NCBI GenBank assembly: GCA_015680685.1
Contig: MNCI01015670.1
Location: 252,486-316,485 of the forward strand
Source of the DNA: Gnetum montanum
Taxonomy: Eukaryota; Streptophyta; Gnetopsida; Gnetales; Gnetaceae
Length of the DNA stretch: 64,000 nt
Direction: 5' to 3'
Shown here: positions 35,701-47,628 of the stretch, in pieces
How positions within the stretch are numbered: the stretch's first letter is position 1
Layout: the number at the start of each line of letters is the position of its first letter
Position numbers and translations under genes: made by a program
Notes under the pieces: model-generated
Seen by the model: only the letters and a program-made list of their open reading frames with translations
The model's database searches: none
What the model was told of the DNA's origin: nothing

Positions 35701-37060
35701 ATGGAATAATAAAGAGGAAGCAAATCTTACTATTTGATATGTTTCTTGACAAACTCCTCTTTGCTAGGGCTATAACTGAACACTTTCCCAATGAGCCTAA
35801 ATGGTATGATGGCATTCTCACCTATCTTCTCATCTAAGAGATGCCACAAGGGTTAGACCACCAAAAGAAATAATAGTTTCTTTATTAGGTAAAATGTTTC
35901 ATGGAGATTAATGAACACCTCTACAAGGTGTGTGCCGATGGCCTGGTTTGATGGTGTGTTTCTGATGTTGATCAACTGTGTGTTCTCCAAGATGCTCATG
36001 AAGGTCCTTGTGGAGGCCACTATGCTGGGAGATGCATAGCCATTAAGATCTTGATGGTAGGGTACTATTGAAAAACAATCTTCAGGGATTCTCACAAATA
36101 TGTTTGCTCTTGTGAATGATGTCAACAAGATGGTGGAATGACTACTTGAATGGAGGGAACTCAACAATGGATTCAACCACTAGAACCCTTTGACATCTGG
36201 GGCATTCACTTCATGGGTTCCATCACATCCTTGTTAAATGGAAAGGTGTACATCATAGTTACTGTTGACTATTGTACAAAATGGGTACAAACAGTAGCCG
36301 TCACCAATTGTACATCTTCTATTACTGCTCAATTTGTATAACAAAATTTTGTAAATAGGTTTGGTGTGTCATGTGTATTAATTTTTGATAATGAAAATCA
36401 CTTTACAAGCACTACCTTTTGGAAGCTCATGCAACGCCTAGGGGTTGAACATAAACTCACAACACCCTACCATCACCAAGCTAATGGTCAAGTTGAGGTT
36501 ACCAATAGGGAAATCACAAGGATTCTAATAAGAACTATTAGCAAATATAGCAAAGACTGGAGCATGATACTCAATGATGTCCTTTGGGCTTACCTCTCAA
36601 CATGGAAACTTCTTCTAGGCTACTCTTCCTATGAGCTTCTGTACAAAAAATTACCAACAATTCATATTCAATCTGAGCTCTATATGCTATCAATAGCCTG
36701 TGACCTCAACCTTGACTTGAATCTAGCACAAAAAGAAAGATTGATGAGTCTCAACTTGCTAGACAAAAACTGATTGGTGTCCCTATCATCTAATGAGTTG
36801 CACAAGCCATTTAACAAAAAGTGCCATGACCTTAAAATCAGAAAAGTCAAATTTCAACTAGGAGATCAGGTTCTCTACTAGAACCCCACACACGTACCTC
36901 AACAAACTAAGTTCCAAACGTTGTGGGAAGGACCTTATATAATTTATGAAACTTTTTCTTTGGGGATCATGATGATCTACAAACCTAAAAGCCTAGATAA
37001 GAAATAGCCAGTCAACATACAACAAGTCAAACCTTTCCATAAGCATAAGCCAACAAATAC
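35700..37060 (+). pseudogene. Element B integrase (broken)
   Basis: Zinc-binding remnant (GGHYAGR near 36015, CQQDGGMTT near 36120), then the core: LEPFDIWGIHFMGS (36180-36225), VDYCTKWVQ, FDNENHFTSTTF near 36390, PYHHQANGQVEVTNREITRIL near 36465-36525, and a long clean C-terminal stretch to 36773. The first catalytic Asp is His (GIHF instead of GIDF), so the enzyme would be inactive even without the stops. The last part reads FQTLWEGPYIIYETF near 36915. Confidence 0.87.
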
Positions 37061-39141
37061 AACAAATGCCTCATTGAATAAAAATCATGCTCCATATTTT
37101 GGATTCCCTTCTTTCAACTTAGTTGTGGGGAGATGGCCATCCATGCTAACTATATAAGTGGATCCTTAGTTTTTCACTATTTTTGTTTTACACAATTTTA
37201 TTTTGCACCTTTTTTGTTTTATGCATTCTTTATTTTACATTTTCTTGTTTTCATGTTATTAATCTTTACTAATTTTTTTTATAACATCATTAGTACATTT
37301 GTTATTTCTTGAATATTTTACGCTTTCATTTATATTTTCTTTTATTCTAGTGTGATTTTCTAACTTTTTGTTAATAAGTGCTAGGCATAATGGTAATTCA
37401 TTACTTGATGGTGGTATGTATTATGTTGTTATTTGATTGTTGGTGTTTGGACTTTAGCTTTGAATTTTGTTACAAATAATGATTACATGATTTCTTTTCA
37501 TGCAATAGGTAGTGAGTTCACAACATCCCCCCATCCATAAACTCTATGATTTTTCTTGTTTTGGAAATGTGCAGTTCCTTTTTCATTAACAAAACTATAA
37601 TGAATTTGTGACTTTGGTAGTTTTTGAAATTGGAAAGGATTCAAAGGTTTGAACAAGGTGTAACTTCAAAGGGATTCAGTATTCTTTGTGCTTTTCTACT
37701 TTGGTGCATGTGTGTTTTCATGGATTTCTTACTGTTCTACATTGACCAATAAAAGGAAGCTAAATAAGTTTTGCATGGGGTGGTTCTCATAAAAAAAATG
37801 ATGGGAATTCCAAGTGCACCCCTTATACACAATAAATGAAATAAGTCTTTGCATGATGTGGTTTCCATTTCAAAAAAACAAAATGATGGGAATTCAAAGC
37901 ACATCCCTTAGACAAAATAAATGAGCTACAAGCACTAGTTATGGGACTAGAAAAACATGTTACCCATGCTTAAAGGTCTCATCTAACTAAGGCCCTTCCT
38001 CACTTCCTATTTCTCTCTTCTTTTCTAATAAGGAATGATGGTTATTCTATGGAAGCACTCTTGTGTCTTAGGGGTTGGATTGGTCTTAGAATGGTAATGC
38101 GAAGTCACTAAACGTGGTTGGTTTTGGTTTGCACTAAGGATGGATCTTATCAAGTCATTTAACCATAAACTTCATAAGGAACTTCATGTAACCTTAATTA
38201 GGAACTTTATTCCACACACTCTCTCATCCATCTAGACTTTCCATGTCTCACCTCATTGCTAGTTTCATGTTCTTATTTGATGTCCTAGTTTGATGTGTTG
38301 AAATTATTAGGTAGTTTCTTCCAGGTTTTTGTACTTAACCTTCCATAACCATTAATCATCCATGGGGTCCATGAACTTCTCAGTTTGAAGTTATGAAAGG
38401 GTAGTAAAATGCCTATTCCTACTTTAGGGAGGACCCACTTGCATATCTTTTGGTTGAGGTAGTTAAGTTCTTTATCTTTAGACACTCTTACAATCAAATC
38501 CTTTTATTTACCTCATTAGTGACATCTAATTGTGCACATCTTCACAACATTGTTCAATGAAATTTCCTTTTTGTTGTTGTAAATTCTTACATCCTCTTCA
38601 CATATTTCTTTGTGTAGAAATTTTTCAAATTTAATGGACTACTTATCTATTTTATCTTATTTGTCAGTCTTGCCATTAACACTCCTAAAGGAATCAATCT
38701 ACCACAATCACAACCTAGCTGAGTGTAACCACCAATGAGACAAGGTATTGAACAGCTATGTGTTACACATTGTAGACTAATTCATGATTTTGTTGTGATT
38801 GCAGTGGGAAGCATGAACTGGAAGTAGGACTATCTTCACTAAGGATGATGTAGCAATACCACATGATGAGGACCATTCATGATTGTTGGATCTTCTCTCT
38901 TGCTCTTCAACTACCAAGTGGAGTGGATGTTAGTTTTATCTAGGGTTTTCACTTCTCTTATCATGAACATCCAATTTTGCAAAAGATTATAAATCCATAT
39001 ACTTAGGCACTCAAAGTCTATTGTTCCATTTGAGTTAGTTTGTATGTTATTCAATAATTCCATACCTTCCTTGTATTTTGTAAGGAACTTTTTCCTCCTC
39101 TTCCTTACTCAAGGACAATTTTTCATTCAGTTATGGGCGTA
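37061..39141 (+). other. Non-coding 3' region of element B
   Basis: No extra gene is seen, in contrast to element A. It contains a T-rich run of TTTTGTTTTACAC-like words (37170-37260) and the direct-repeat pair with GGGAATTCAAAGCACATCCC (37790-37920), both matched in A. The end GTTATGGGCGTA before TGATGAG is the purine-tract position. Confidence 0.6.
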
Positions 39142-39994
39142 TGATGAGTCATCATTTGACTAGCTTAATATCAGATATTTGATATTAGAGCCTCAACATT
39201 AGATACCTGATGTTGGAGCCTAGGACATGATGTCGAATATCTGATATAGCGCTTGGGCTCATGATTTTCAATAAGTTTTTCAGAGTTCTTTTCATAGATA
39301 GTGAAGCTCTTGTAGTTGGTTTTCTCCAGAGTTAGAATATTTTTTTAGTGCCCATAGCAAGAGTCTAAGTGTATATGGATCTTTGTTCGAACACTAATGT
39401 ACTTAAGCACAACAGTGTGATGAGAATAAAAATGAACTCTTTTGATCATCATTGTAGCACTGAGAATAGATTAATGTTTTCTTGATGCATTTAATATTTA
39501 TGCACTTTACTCTCATGCACTTCACTTTAATGTCCTTTAATTAAGTAATTGATTCTAATTTTTAATCAACACAAGCACGACCACCATGAGCATATGTGTA
39601 GCACTTGGTTACCTAGAAATGCTTCACGTTTGGTAGCCCAATAGTGCTATACATGTTTAGGATGTGTTTGGAAAGTGGGAATGGGTACTTATGTTAGGCT
39701 AGTTAGGCAGTAGATAAACTAGATCTTAAATTACTCTACCTTTCATTCTTGTTGTAGGTGATTAAATTTATAAAACATAAAAATGATAAAAATCATGTAC
39801 CTTAATTACACTTAAATCATATCCTTGAGCTTCACAAGTGTATTTGGGAAGATAACAAACATTCTCAATGACCATTTCACTACCTAGTGAATTAGTGCAT
39901 TTAAGAACTAGAGGTCCACAAAATTTGACTAGATCACGTGTGAATTTCTTAGTGATTTATATGGTTGGGCGTAGGGGTACCTCATTGCTCATCA
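39142..39994 (+). repeat. Element B 3' LTR
   Basis: 853-bp partner of 19745-20628, with the first U3 palindrome (one mismatch) at 39167-39186 and the terminal GGGGTACCTCATTGCTCATCA. It is 31 bp shorter than the 5' LTR; the segment after the second palindrome, including the TATA-like box, is missing here. Confidence 0.92.
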
Positions 39995-40249
39995 CTTATA
40001 CACTACAATAATGGTATCTTAGATGATTTGAACATGTGCAAAGAAGATTAAACAATGTGCCTATAAATAAAGGTTGCTACATCGCTATTCTAGGAAAGTC
40101 ATTGAAAGGAAGGCCAAAGAAGACATGGGAGAAAATAATTGACAATGATTTGAAGAAACTCTAAATAGATAAGAATATCACTTTGCATAGAGGAGAATGA
40201 AAAATAAGAACTCATGTAGTTAACCCCATTTTTTGGGAGAAGGCTAGGA
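39995..40249 (+). pseudogene. RTE-like LINE 3' end, right half (continues 19141-19744)
   Basis: ACACTACAATAATGGTATCTT continues the LINE exactly where element B interrupted it. The coding sense is the C-terminal block with RWFEHVQRR-like and RPKKTWEK-like motifs (40020-40140) known from plant RTE LINEs. It ends in a (GAT)n tail near 40250, the usual simple-repeat end of this LINE type, where element D begins. Confidence 0.85.
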
Positions 40250-41920
40250 TGATGATGATTAGGTGGTAATTTATATGTCAATTTCAAATCCTAGATCTCG
40301 AGAAGTGTTTTATGAGATTTTTATTTGTAGGCTAGCATGTTCAATTAAGATTATTGATCCTTGGTGATGCATCCTTATCTTTTGTGTCATATTCTAATAT
40401 TTCATGCTTGATTCCAAGCCCTTTAAGATGATTCTAGCTTCATTGGGATATTTAGGAATCATTTTAGTGTATGCCTTTGAGTTCTAGCTTATTTTGAAGG
40501 AAAAGTGATTGATTGTGATTGACTGGGGAAGGGGGGAGNNNNNNNNNNNNNNNNNNNNNNNNNNNNNNNNNNNNNNNNNNNNNNNNNNNNNNNNNNNNNN
40601 NNNNNNNNNNNNNNNNNNNNNNNNNNNNNNNNNNNNNNNNNNNNNNNNNNNNNNNNNNNNNNNNNNNNNNNNNNNNNNNNNNNNNNNNNNNNNNNNNNNN
40701 NNNNNNNNNNNNNNNNNNNNNNNNNNNNNNNNNNNNNNNNNNNNNNNNNNNNNNNNNNNNNNNNNNNNNNNNNNNNNNNNNNNNNNNNNNNNNNNNNNNN
40801 NNNNNNNNNNNNNNNNNNNNNNNNNNNNNNNNNNNNNNNNNNNNNNNNNNNNNNNNNNNNNNNNNNNNNNNNNNNNNNNNNNNNNNNNNNNNNNNNNNNN
40901 NNNNNNNNNNNNNNNNNNNNNNNNNNNNNNNNNNNNNNNNNNNNNNNNNNNNNNNNNNNNNNNNNNNNNNNNNNNNNNNNNNNNNNNNNNNNNNNNNTTG
41001 ACTACCTATACTAGTGCACCTCCTACCTAGCCCTGATCAATCCCCCTTGCCGGCATTGTGATCTGGGTTGGCTGGTATAACATTAATGAGCCCTCTCTAT
41101 TTCTATGAAAAAACTATAAATACCTAAGGATATTTCTCACACAAAAAAAATTTAATAGATAGTCATTTCTTGGACTTGTGGTATCCAGATTGTATGAAGA
41201 GCTTTTCCTCCCTTGGGTAAGTTAATTTCTTTCCCTATTTTTGTGTATTTTGAGTCATTGCTTTAATAAGTATGGCTAGACTGTCAAAGTGCTACCTTAC
41301 TTACATAGCCTAGAACTATTTAGCCAATGTAAAGTCAAATGTTTACATAGTGAATAAAGCTTATGGTTTTTCGTCCTTTTTTACCATTAATGCCTTAAAT
41401 CTTAAAAATACCAAAAACATTATAAAATATTAAAACCCATAAAAAATTTATTTAATTCTTGTTTTCATAAGTTATGATGGCTTAACCTTATCCAAGGAGG
41501 TCATAAATGTATCGCATGGTGTTGGGTCATCGAGGTTGTGACTAAGAGCCATTTTATTGCATTTTGTATGTGGTGTTGCACCTATTCCTTAAGGGTTTAC
41601 AACATGCATGAGTATGTGTGAGCATTGCTCTTATCTCTAGGTGGGGTTACAATGCATGTGTGTTTATTCTCATTTGTTCTTTATAACCATAAAATACACA
41701 AAAATCATAAATATTTTCTTCTCTCTCTCTCTCTCTTCATGGTTACATGAAATTGAGCTGTATCATGTGTATTATAATGTATTTTATATTTCTTGAATGC
41801 AATGGCATACACAAGTTTTCTTAACAATCCACTCAACATCATCTTCAAAGCTTACCATGGAATCGTAATGCGATTTGTATGATATATTCCATTGATCTAA
41901 AACTAATGGGACCCTTATCA
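40250..41920 (+). repeat. Element D 5' LTR (contains assembly gap)
   Basis: Matches 49603-50872 on both sides of the N run. TATAAATA (41115-41122) is a TATA-like box. It is about 400 bp longer than its partner, entirely because of the N run, which corresponds to only about 40-60 bp in the partner. Confidence 0.85.
40539..40997. other. Assembly gap (459 N)
   Basis: A run of N between GGGGAAGGGGGGAG and TTGACTACCTATACTAGTGC. The other D LTRs show that the missing piece is the dyad-bearing part of U3. Any open frame running through it is an artefact. Confidence 0.98.
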
Positions 41921-41921
41921 T

Positions 41922-41939
41922 TGACACCATTGTTAGGGA
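41922..41939 (+). promoter_or_regulatory. Primer-binding site of element D, tRNA-Asp type
   Basis: TGACACCATTGTTAGGGA, one base after the LTR. It differs from the tRNA-Asp complement only by transitions and shares most of them with elements A and B. Confidence 0.7.
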
Positions 41940-42032
41940 ATGCATTGGTTAACTGCCTAGAAATACTTGTATAATTTTGATTTTAATCTATATTCAAATC
42001 TATTGTATGTCTTAGCATTATGTGTATAGGTT

Positions 42033-43140
42033 GTGAACACAAGTGAGATGGTAGATGATGCTAAGAGTCCACCAAGGACCTCAATAGAGGTATCAAAAAA
42101 AAAAAAAAAGGCTTTTGTTGTATTTGAGAATGTGAATGACCCAATACTACCACTAGTTGTCTTAACTTATCATCAAAAAAAGAAGGGAATATGGTGTAAG
42201 ATTCATGGACATTTTGCAAAGGAAACAACCATAGTTACACCAGTGAATCTTAAATAGGCCTTGATCAACCTTGGGCTATAAGAATTTTAAGCAATCTATG
42301 TGGCTTCAACAACTAACCTTAATGATTATGAGCCTTAATTGAGGCAAGATCTTTGAGATTATATGGCAAAGAAGGAGGTCCATCATGGCTTTTCATTTGA
42401 TTACTCAAATGAGAAAGGAGGTAAGAAAGCAAATATCAAAGACAAAGAACCACTCTACTAAGAAGATCCATGGTTGGGGGCTACCGATTCAAATGTAACC
42501 TAAACTTATGAGGATGATATCCTCTCCAAGTTCCAACATATCCACTTATTATGGCCATACAATGATGATACTTGCCCCTTTTTTGACTAGGGTGATTATC
42601 ATGAGCTCAACAAAGCTATCTGCATTTCAAAGAAGCATGTTCATGATAGTAAGATCAAACATATCAACATGGATAATGTTGCATTATATAGAGGGTATAC
42701 TAGAAATGATCCTTAACTCCATGTGTAGGAATTTGATAATGCTTGTGATCTACAATGGATAATTAGCAATTAGAAAAAGTTATAGTTGTTCCCTTGTACC
42801 TTCATTGAAAAAGTAGAAACTTGGTACATATCCTTGTCACCTAAGTCAATTCAGGTACGAGAAGACATGATTAAAATTTTATGCATGAAATTCCAAACTT
42901 ATGCTCACATTTCTAACATTCAAAAGAAGATGAACGAATGGAGGCAAATATATGAAGATATGAAGAAAGAAGCACAAGTGAAAAGATATGAAAAATCTCT
43001 TTTCCTCTAAGGGTGTAAAAGAAGATTCAAATAAGGATTTTTCATCCTCTAATGATGAGGATCCTAGCAAGTATTGCATGGATCCTTGTGACTCAAAATG
43101 TTGTCTAATCATGGCTCACATGACTAGGGAAATGGAATGA
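42033..43140 (+). pseudogene. Element D gag (broken)
   Basis: First readable part MNTSEMVDDAKSPPRTSIEV with a run of A's coding poly-Lys (about 42095-42108), later NMDNVALYRGYTRNDP near 42670. The core at 42786-43010 has FIEKVETWYISLSPKSIQ, ILCMKFQTYAHISNIQKKMNEW and MKKEAQVKRYEKSLFL, the positional equivalent of the gag core of A, B and E (WYRSL..SI..W, F..KYQTYS.V..LR). Several stops. The nucleocapsid region is not recognisable. Confidence 0.65.
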
Positions 43141-44690
43141 GATGGGGTGCATCTAAATCCCAAGTTCATTAGGAAGCAAACAAGGAGAACTCCCTTTTAT
43201 GGTCCATCGTACTATCCTAAAGGTGTGTACCCATAAGTCATGCAGCAGTACCAATAATGGCCAACTCCAAATCCTTGGGGTATTGCTCCATGGAATTCTC
43301 TAATACAATTATTGATGTTGTTTCCTCCAAACTCTTATTTTGGTAACCCTACCCTATAAGCTTCTAATCATCAATAGCAACTTCTATTACCTGATTCCAT
43401 GTAAGGTGGAATCCCTAGTCAATTACAACTAAGGAAAACCAAATCTTGTGATCTTGTCCACTATGCTGATCTAGCTTCCATGTATACTACAGGAAATATT
43501 ACTAAGATACTATCAACTTGGTTGTGAAGGGATATTTGAGACCCCATGGTAGGATATTTTTTCATAAATTCATATGTGAATGCCATGGGGATCGGTCTAC
43601 TCCATCCTCTTCTTCATATGGAGAGTATAATCCTTTAAGAAGAATAGAGTCGAAATCCAAGAGGTCCCAATATCATTCCCTAAACACTATTAAAGTAATC
43701 CATCTACTTTAAGGAAGGGTTCTTCAAATGTATCTAGCTATTTAAATGTGATGGCACCTAATAGTAGTGGTGTTCACAATGTCTAATGTGATCACACAAG
43801 TAGTAAAAGAAGGTCATCTACTCAAAAAGAAGACCAATCCTGGCAGTCCCATGATGGAGATCCAAATTGAAGAGAAAGTTCACTACCTAGCATTGTGTGG
43901 CTTTGGGTTGAGAGTTAATGTCATTTCATTGCAGAAAGACCTTAATTGGGGGCTTCCCTCTCTCATGAGTACTAACATTAGATTGGAGTTGGAAGACTAA
44001 TCTTATGGATGCCCTATGTTAAATTGAATGATGTTATGACTACTTTGATAAGATGATCATACCCTGCTCATTTTGTAATAATGAAACCAAAAAATAGGAT
44101 GGGAAACAACTTTCCTATCATCATGGAAAAGATCCTAGTTGAGTACCATTGATGCCAAGTTAGTTTTCTAAGGCCTTCACCTTGAAATTAGTAGGAAAGC
44201 TGCAACTTGGAAGACAAATTATAAGTGGATCTCATGTGATCCTTCCCAGTATTGTGACAAGCATGGTTGTAATTGTTGTGTCATAGAGCATCATTATGTC
44301 ATCAAAGACATAAATTACCTCAAAGAGCATCTAGTTGATAAAGTGACACATCCAGTTGTGAAAGATCAATTGATGCTCTTATCTTATTTGATGTCAAATC
44401 ATTCGATTCAAAAATGGAAAACATAGTGAAGGTAACTACAATGATGTAATATGATCTTGAATTTTGGGGCACTCTTAATGTGTCCCAAGATATTTCTACA
44501 TCATCTCTTGAACTCAAGCCACTTCTTGAAGGCTTAGAGTATTTGTTCCTTGCAAATGGTCATCTAAAAGGTTTACTTTAAAAAGGTAGTTTCAAAGTAG
44601 AAAATAGCCTTTGTCTAGTCCAATGATGAAATCATAGGAATTGGCCTTTTAATCTATCAACATTTCATATACATAGACTTGAGTGTGAAA
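43141..44690 (+). pseudogene. Element D gag C-terminus and protease region (broken)
   Basis: A proline/glutamine-like stretch (43190-43450) precedes a 77-codon open stretch (43767-44000) whose KVHYLALCGFGLRVNVISLQ corresponds to the ALLDSGSGVNLIS active site. Asp-Ser-Gly has become Cys-Gly-Phe-Gly, so the protease is dead. Later parts (44100-44560) align by position with the post-protease region of B (C.YNDxGCNC block) but are very decayed. Confidence 0.5.
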
Positions 44691-45420
44691 TCTTGGTGGA
44701 TACTGCAACATAGAATCAATCCAAAGATGAATGATGTGGTGAAAAGTGAAATCATCTATCTTTCTAGGCCAATTTTATTACTCCCATCTTTAACAATGAC
44801 TGGGTTAGTTATATTATAGTTGCACCTAAGAAGGAGAAAAAATGAAAAGTTTGCATTAACTACAAGTTACTGAATGTTGTCACTTTTAAGAACCATTTTT
44901 TTTTGCTCTTTGTGAACTAGGTGTTAGACAATATCTCGAGCTAGGAGTACTATAGCTTTCTTAATGGGTACTCTAATTACAATCAAATTAATATAGTGCC
45001 AGAGGACCAAGCCAATGCTACATTCATTTTTCTATGGGGGATCTTTACCTTCAAGAAATGTCCTTTGGGTTATCTAATGCACTAGCCATCTTGCAATGAC
45101 TAGTAATATATGTGTTCCAGGGTTATATCAGCAAGAGTATGGAAGTCTTCATGGATAACTTTTTCACTTCTGAAAAATCATTTTAGAAAGTCTTAGACTG
45201 ATTGGAAACTATCTTATGTTGTTTTTGCGAAATGAACTTAAGGCTAAATTGGAAAAAGATCCAACTGATGGTAATTAAGGGAATTTTTCTTGGTCATAAA
45301 GTTTCAAAGAAAGGGATTGAAGTTGAACTTGACAAGATTTGCATAATGCTTAAAGATGTGTGATCTTTCCTAGGCTACACTAGTTATTGTCTCTATTCTA
45401 TTAAAGATTAGTCTAGAATA
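44691..45420 (+). pseudogene. Element D reverse transcriptase (broken)
   Basis: Readable blocks are KVCINYKLLNVVTFKNHFF near 44850, LNGYSNYNQINIVPEDQA near 44960, and VFMDNFFTS near 45145. The catalytic pair reads FMDN, so the second Asp is Asn. NLRLNWKKIQLM and FLGHKVSKKGIEVELDK follow near 45240-45340. Stops and shifts separate the blocks. Confidence 0.75.
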
Positions 45421-45920
45421 GTCATGCCCTTAGTTGAGCTTACGAAGAAGAATGTTTCATTCTTGTGGAGTAAGAATTGTGAATATGCTTTCTAATATTT
45501 TATGGAAAGGCTAATTCAAACCCTTGTGTTACAGAGTCCTAATTGGACTCAACCATTCCATTTATTGACAAATGCTTCTAACTTTGTATTAGGTGATGTC
45601 CTAATGTAATTTAATGAGAAAAAGAGGCCCTACTACATCCATTGTGCTAGACAGAGCATTGTGGAACCTCAATTAAACTATACCATCATGGAAAAAGAAC
45701 TTATAGCCATTTTTTTTGCACTACAAAAATTTAGGCATGATGTTTTGGGATGTAAAATTTTCTTTCATACTAATCATAGCACCATTTTTTCCTCATGAAT
45801 AAACCAAAGTTTAGTTCTTATGTGATACAATGGTTGATTCTCTTATATGAATTTGACCTTCATATGATTGATCATAATGAAGTCGAGAACATGATGGTAG
45901 ATCTTCTATCATGGTTATGA
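45421..45920 (+). pseudogene. Element D RNase H domain (broken)
   Basis: Remnants in order: PLVELTKKNVSFLWSKNCEYAF near 45430-45490, LLTNASNFVLGDVL near 45565-45605, NYTIMEKELIAIFFALQKF near 45675-45735, FFHTNHSTIF near 45765 and MVDLLSWL near 45895. The first catalytic Asp of the DAS motif is Asn and the TDH motif reads TNH. Confidence 0.7.
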
Positions 45921-46980
45921 ATTGACAACAAGAGAGAATGTGTGCCACTTGATGAATTTTCAGATGGCCATATTTGTAAGGTCATTTTTAAATCAAAGAG
46001 TGGACATTAATGTCTATGGTACATGAATATTCTTAATTACCTAGTGATCTAGAAGATTTCTCCTAGGTGGGATAAACATAAAATCCAACGATTCCAACAC
46101 TAGGTAAGGCCTTACTTGGTTGTCAAAGAGCATCTCTACAAGTAATGCCCTAATGGCCTAGTAAGATGGTGTATTCTTGATGAATGCTAAGGTGATGTCT
46201 TAGCTCATGTGCACCATGGTGTCTATGGTCAACACTATGTTGTAAAAATAACCATGACAAAGCTATTGCTTGTATGTTATTTTTGGTCCACCATGTTCTA
46301 TGACATTCAATAACTACCAACATGAGGGAGGTATGTCATCATGTATGGAGGAACCACAATAGTGGATCCAACCACTAGAGCCCTTTGACATGTGGGGGAT
46401 TAACTTTGTTAGTCCCATATCTATTACCTCGAATGAGAAAGCATACATTATTGTATGAAGTGGAAGGAAGTTGCTACTATAAAGAACTGGTCATCTGCCA
46501 CAATAGTAAACATCCTCTGGAACAATGTGCTTCATAGGTTCAAAATACCACAAATCTTAATATTTGATAATGGTACACTTTTTACTAGTAAGGTTTTCAA
46601 GAATTTATTGGAATCTTGTGGAGTTAATCATAAGTTAAGTTCCCCTTATCATCCACAGGCTAACGACAAAGTGAAATTTACTACCCATGAAATTGTTAGA
46701 ATACTCATGAAAATAGTTAATAGGTAAATGAGAGATTAGGCCAATAAGCTTAATGAAATCCTTTAGGCCTATTTAGTAGCATGGAAAAATCTTGAGGTAG
46801 ACACTTTGTTTGAGTTAATCTATGGATAGGTTCCATGATTTCCTATTGATTTTGAAATGAAAACATTGGGTAGTGTTGTGGATTTTGATATGACCTTAGA
46901 TTTTGTGCAAAATGAGAGGTTGATTAACCTCAACATTTTTGATCAATCATTCATGATCTTTTCTTTTTCTTAAGTGTGTT
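45921..46980 (+). pseudogene. Element D integrase (broken)
   Basis: LEPFDMWGINFVSPI near 46375-46420 (first catalytic Asp to Asn), then KWKEVATIKNWSSATIVNILWNNVLHRFKIPQILIFDNGTLFTSKVF (46455-46600, second Asp kept in FDNG), PYHPQANDKVKFTTHEIVRILMK near 46645-46720 (KVKFTTHE in place of VEVTNRE, Glu position kept). The downstream part to about 46930 has FVQNERLINLN. Dead. Confidence 0.78.
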
Positions 46981-47593
46981 TGTGTGTATATGGGAAAATC
47001 AACTAATGTGCTTTATGAATGGTTACCCAATAAGCCAACGATGGATGGGTAAGTTACAGATGCAATGATGATGTAGGAGTGCCAAATGGATCCAATGTGG
47101 AGCCTCAATTGATGGAATGTTCATACATCAAAATTCATCCATCTATTTTCTTCTATCAATCATCAGTGAATCAAGCTCAAATTTAGTAGGGAGCTTAGAC
47201 TCACATTATGCTCTGTTAAAGCTGACACTACTAGAACCATGGGCAAGTGGTGAATCTACATCTTAGGATGTGAGCTCTAAAATCCTGGAAGCATGCTTGG
47301 TCACTTAAAGGAAAAGGCTATGCCATTAAGGTTCCTTGTGACCATTGAATGGGTCTAATTGGTGTGATTGGACCAAGGTTCACATGTTGCCTTACCTAGC
47401 TACCCTGGTTAGAAGAGGCTTGTAATCTTGCAAACCTATGCATGCCATGTGGTGAGGGATGAATTTTCCTATCGTGCAAGTCAAAAATTCTAGGTAGTGA
47501 TCTAACACTCCAGTTGTTCCCATAACTTTCACACAACATCAAAAATCCTCTTCTCATAGAAAGGAAAAGATAAAAGAAAAGATGAAAAAGAAG

Positions 47594-47628
<35 letters not shown>

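Larger units (their letters stand above)
19745..39994 (+). mobile_element. Element B: Athila-like Ty3/gypsy element, split by element C
   Basis: Outer element of the nest, 20.25 kb including the 10.2-kb insertion of C. LTRs 19745-20628 and 39142-39994 begin TGATGAGTC and end CTCATCA. The duplication is worn (CATGT left, CTTAT right), but both sides align to TACAT in the uninterrupted LINE copy at 56630-57000, which confirms the insertion point. Gag, protease, RT, RNase H and integrase run in Ty3/gypsy order. Compared with A it is more decayed and lacks the extra gene. Confidence 0.9.

Noticed and set aside
40509-41030. Long open frames of 160-173 codons
   Set aside because: They consist almost entirely of the N run and have no real sequence.
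47597-47625. (AT)n run as a hairpin terminator or origin
   Set aside because: Simple microsatellite, one of several AT runs; no supporting context.
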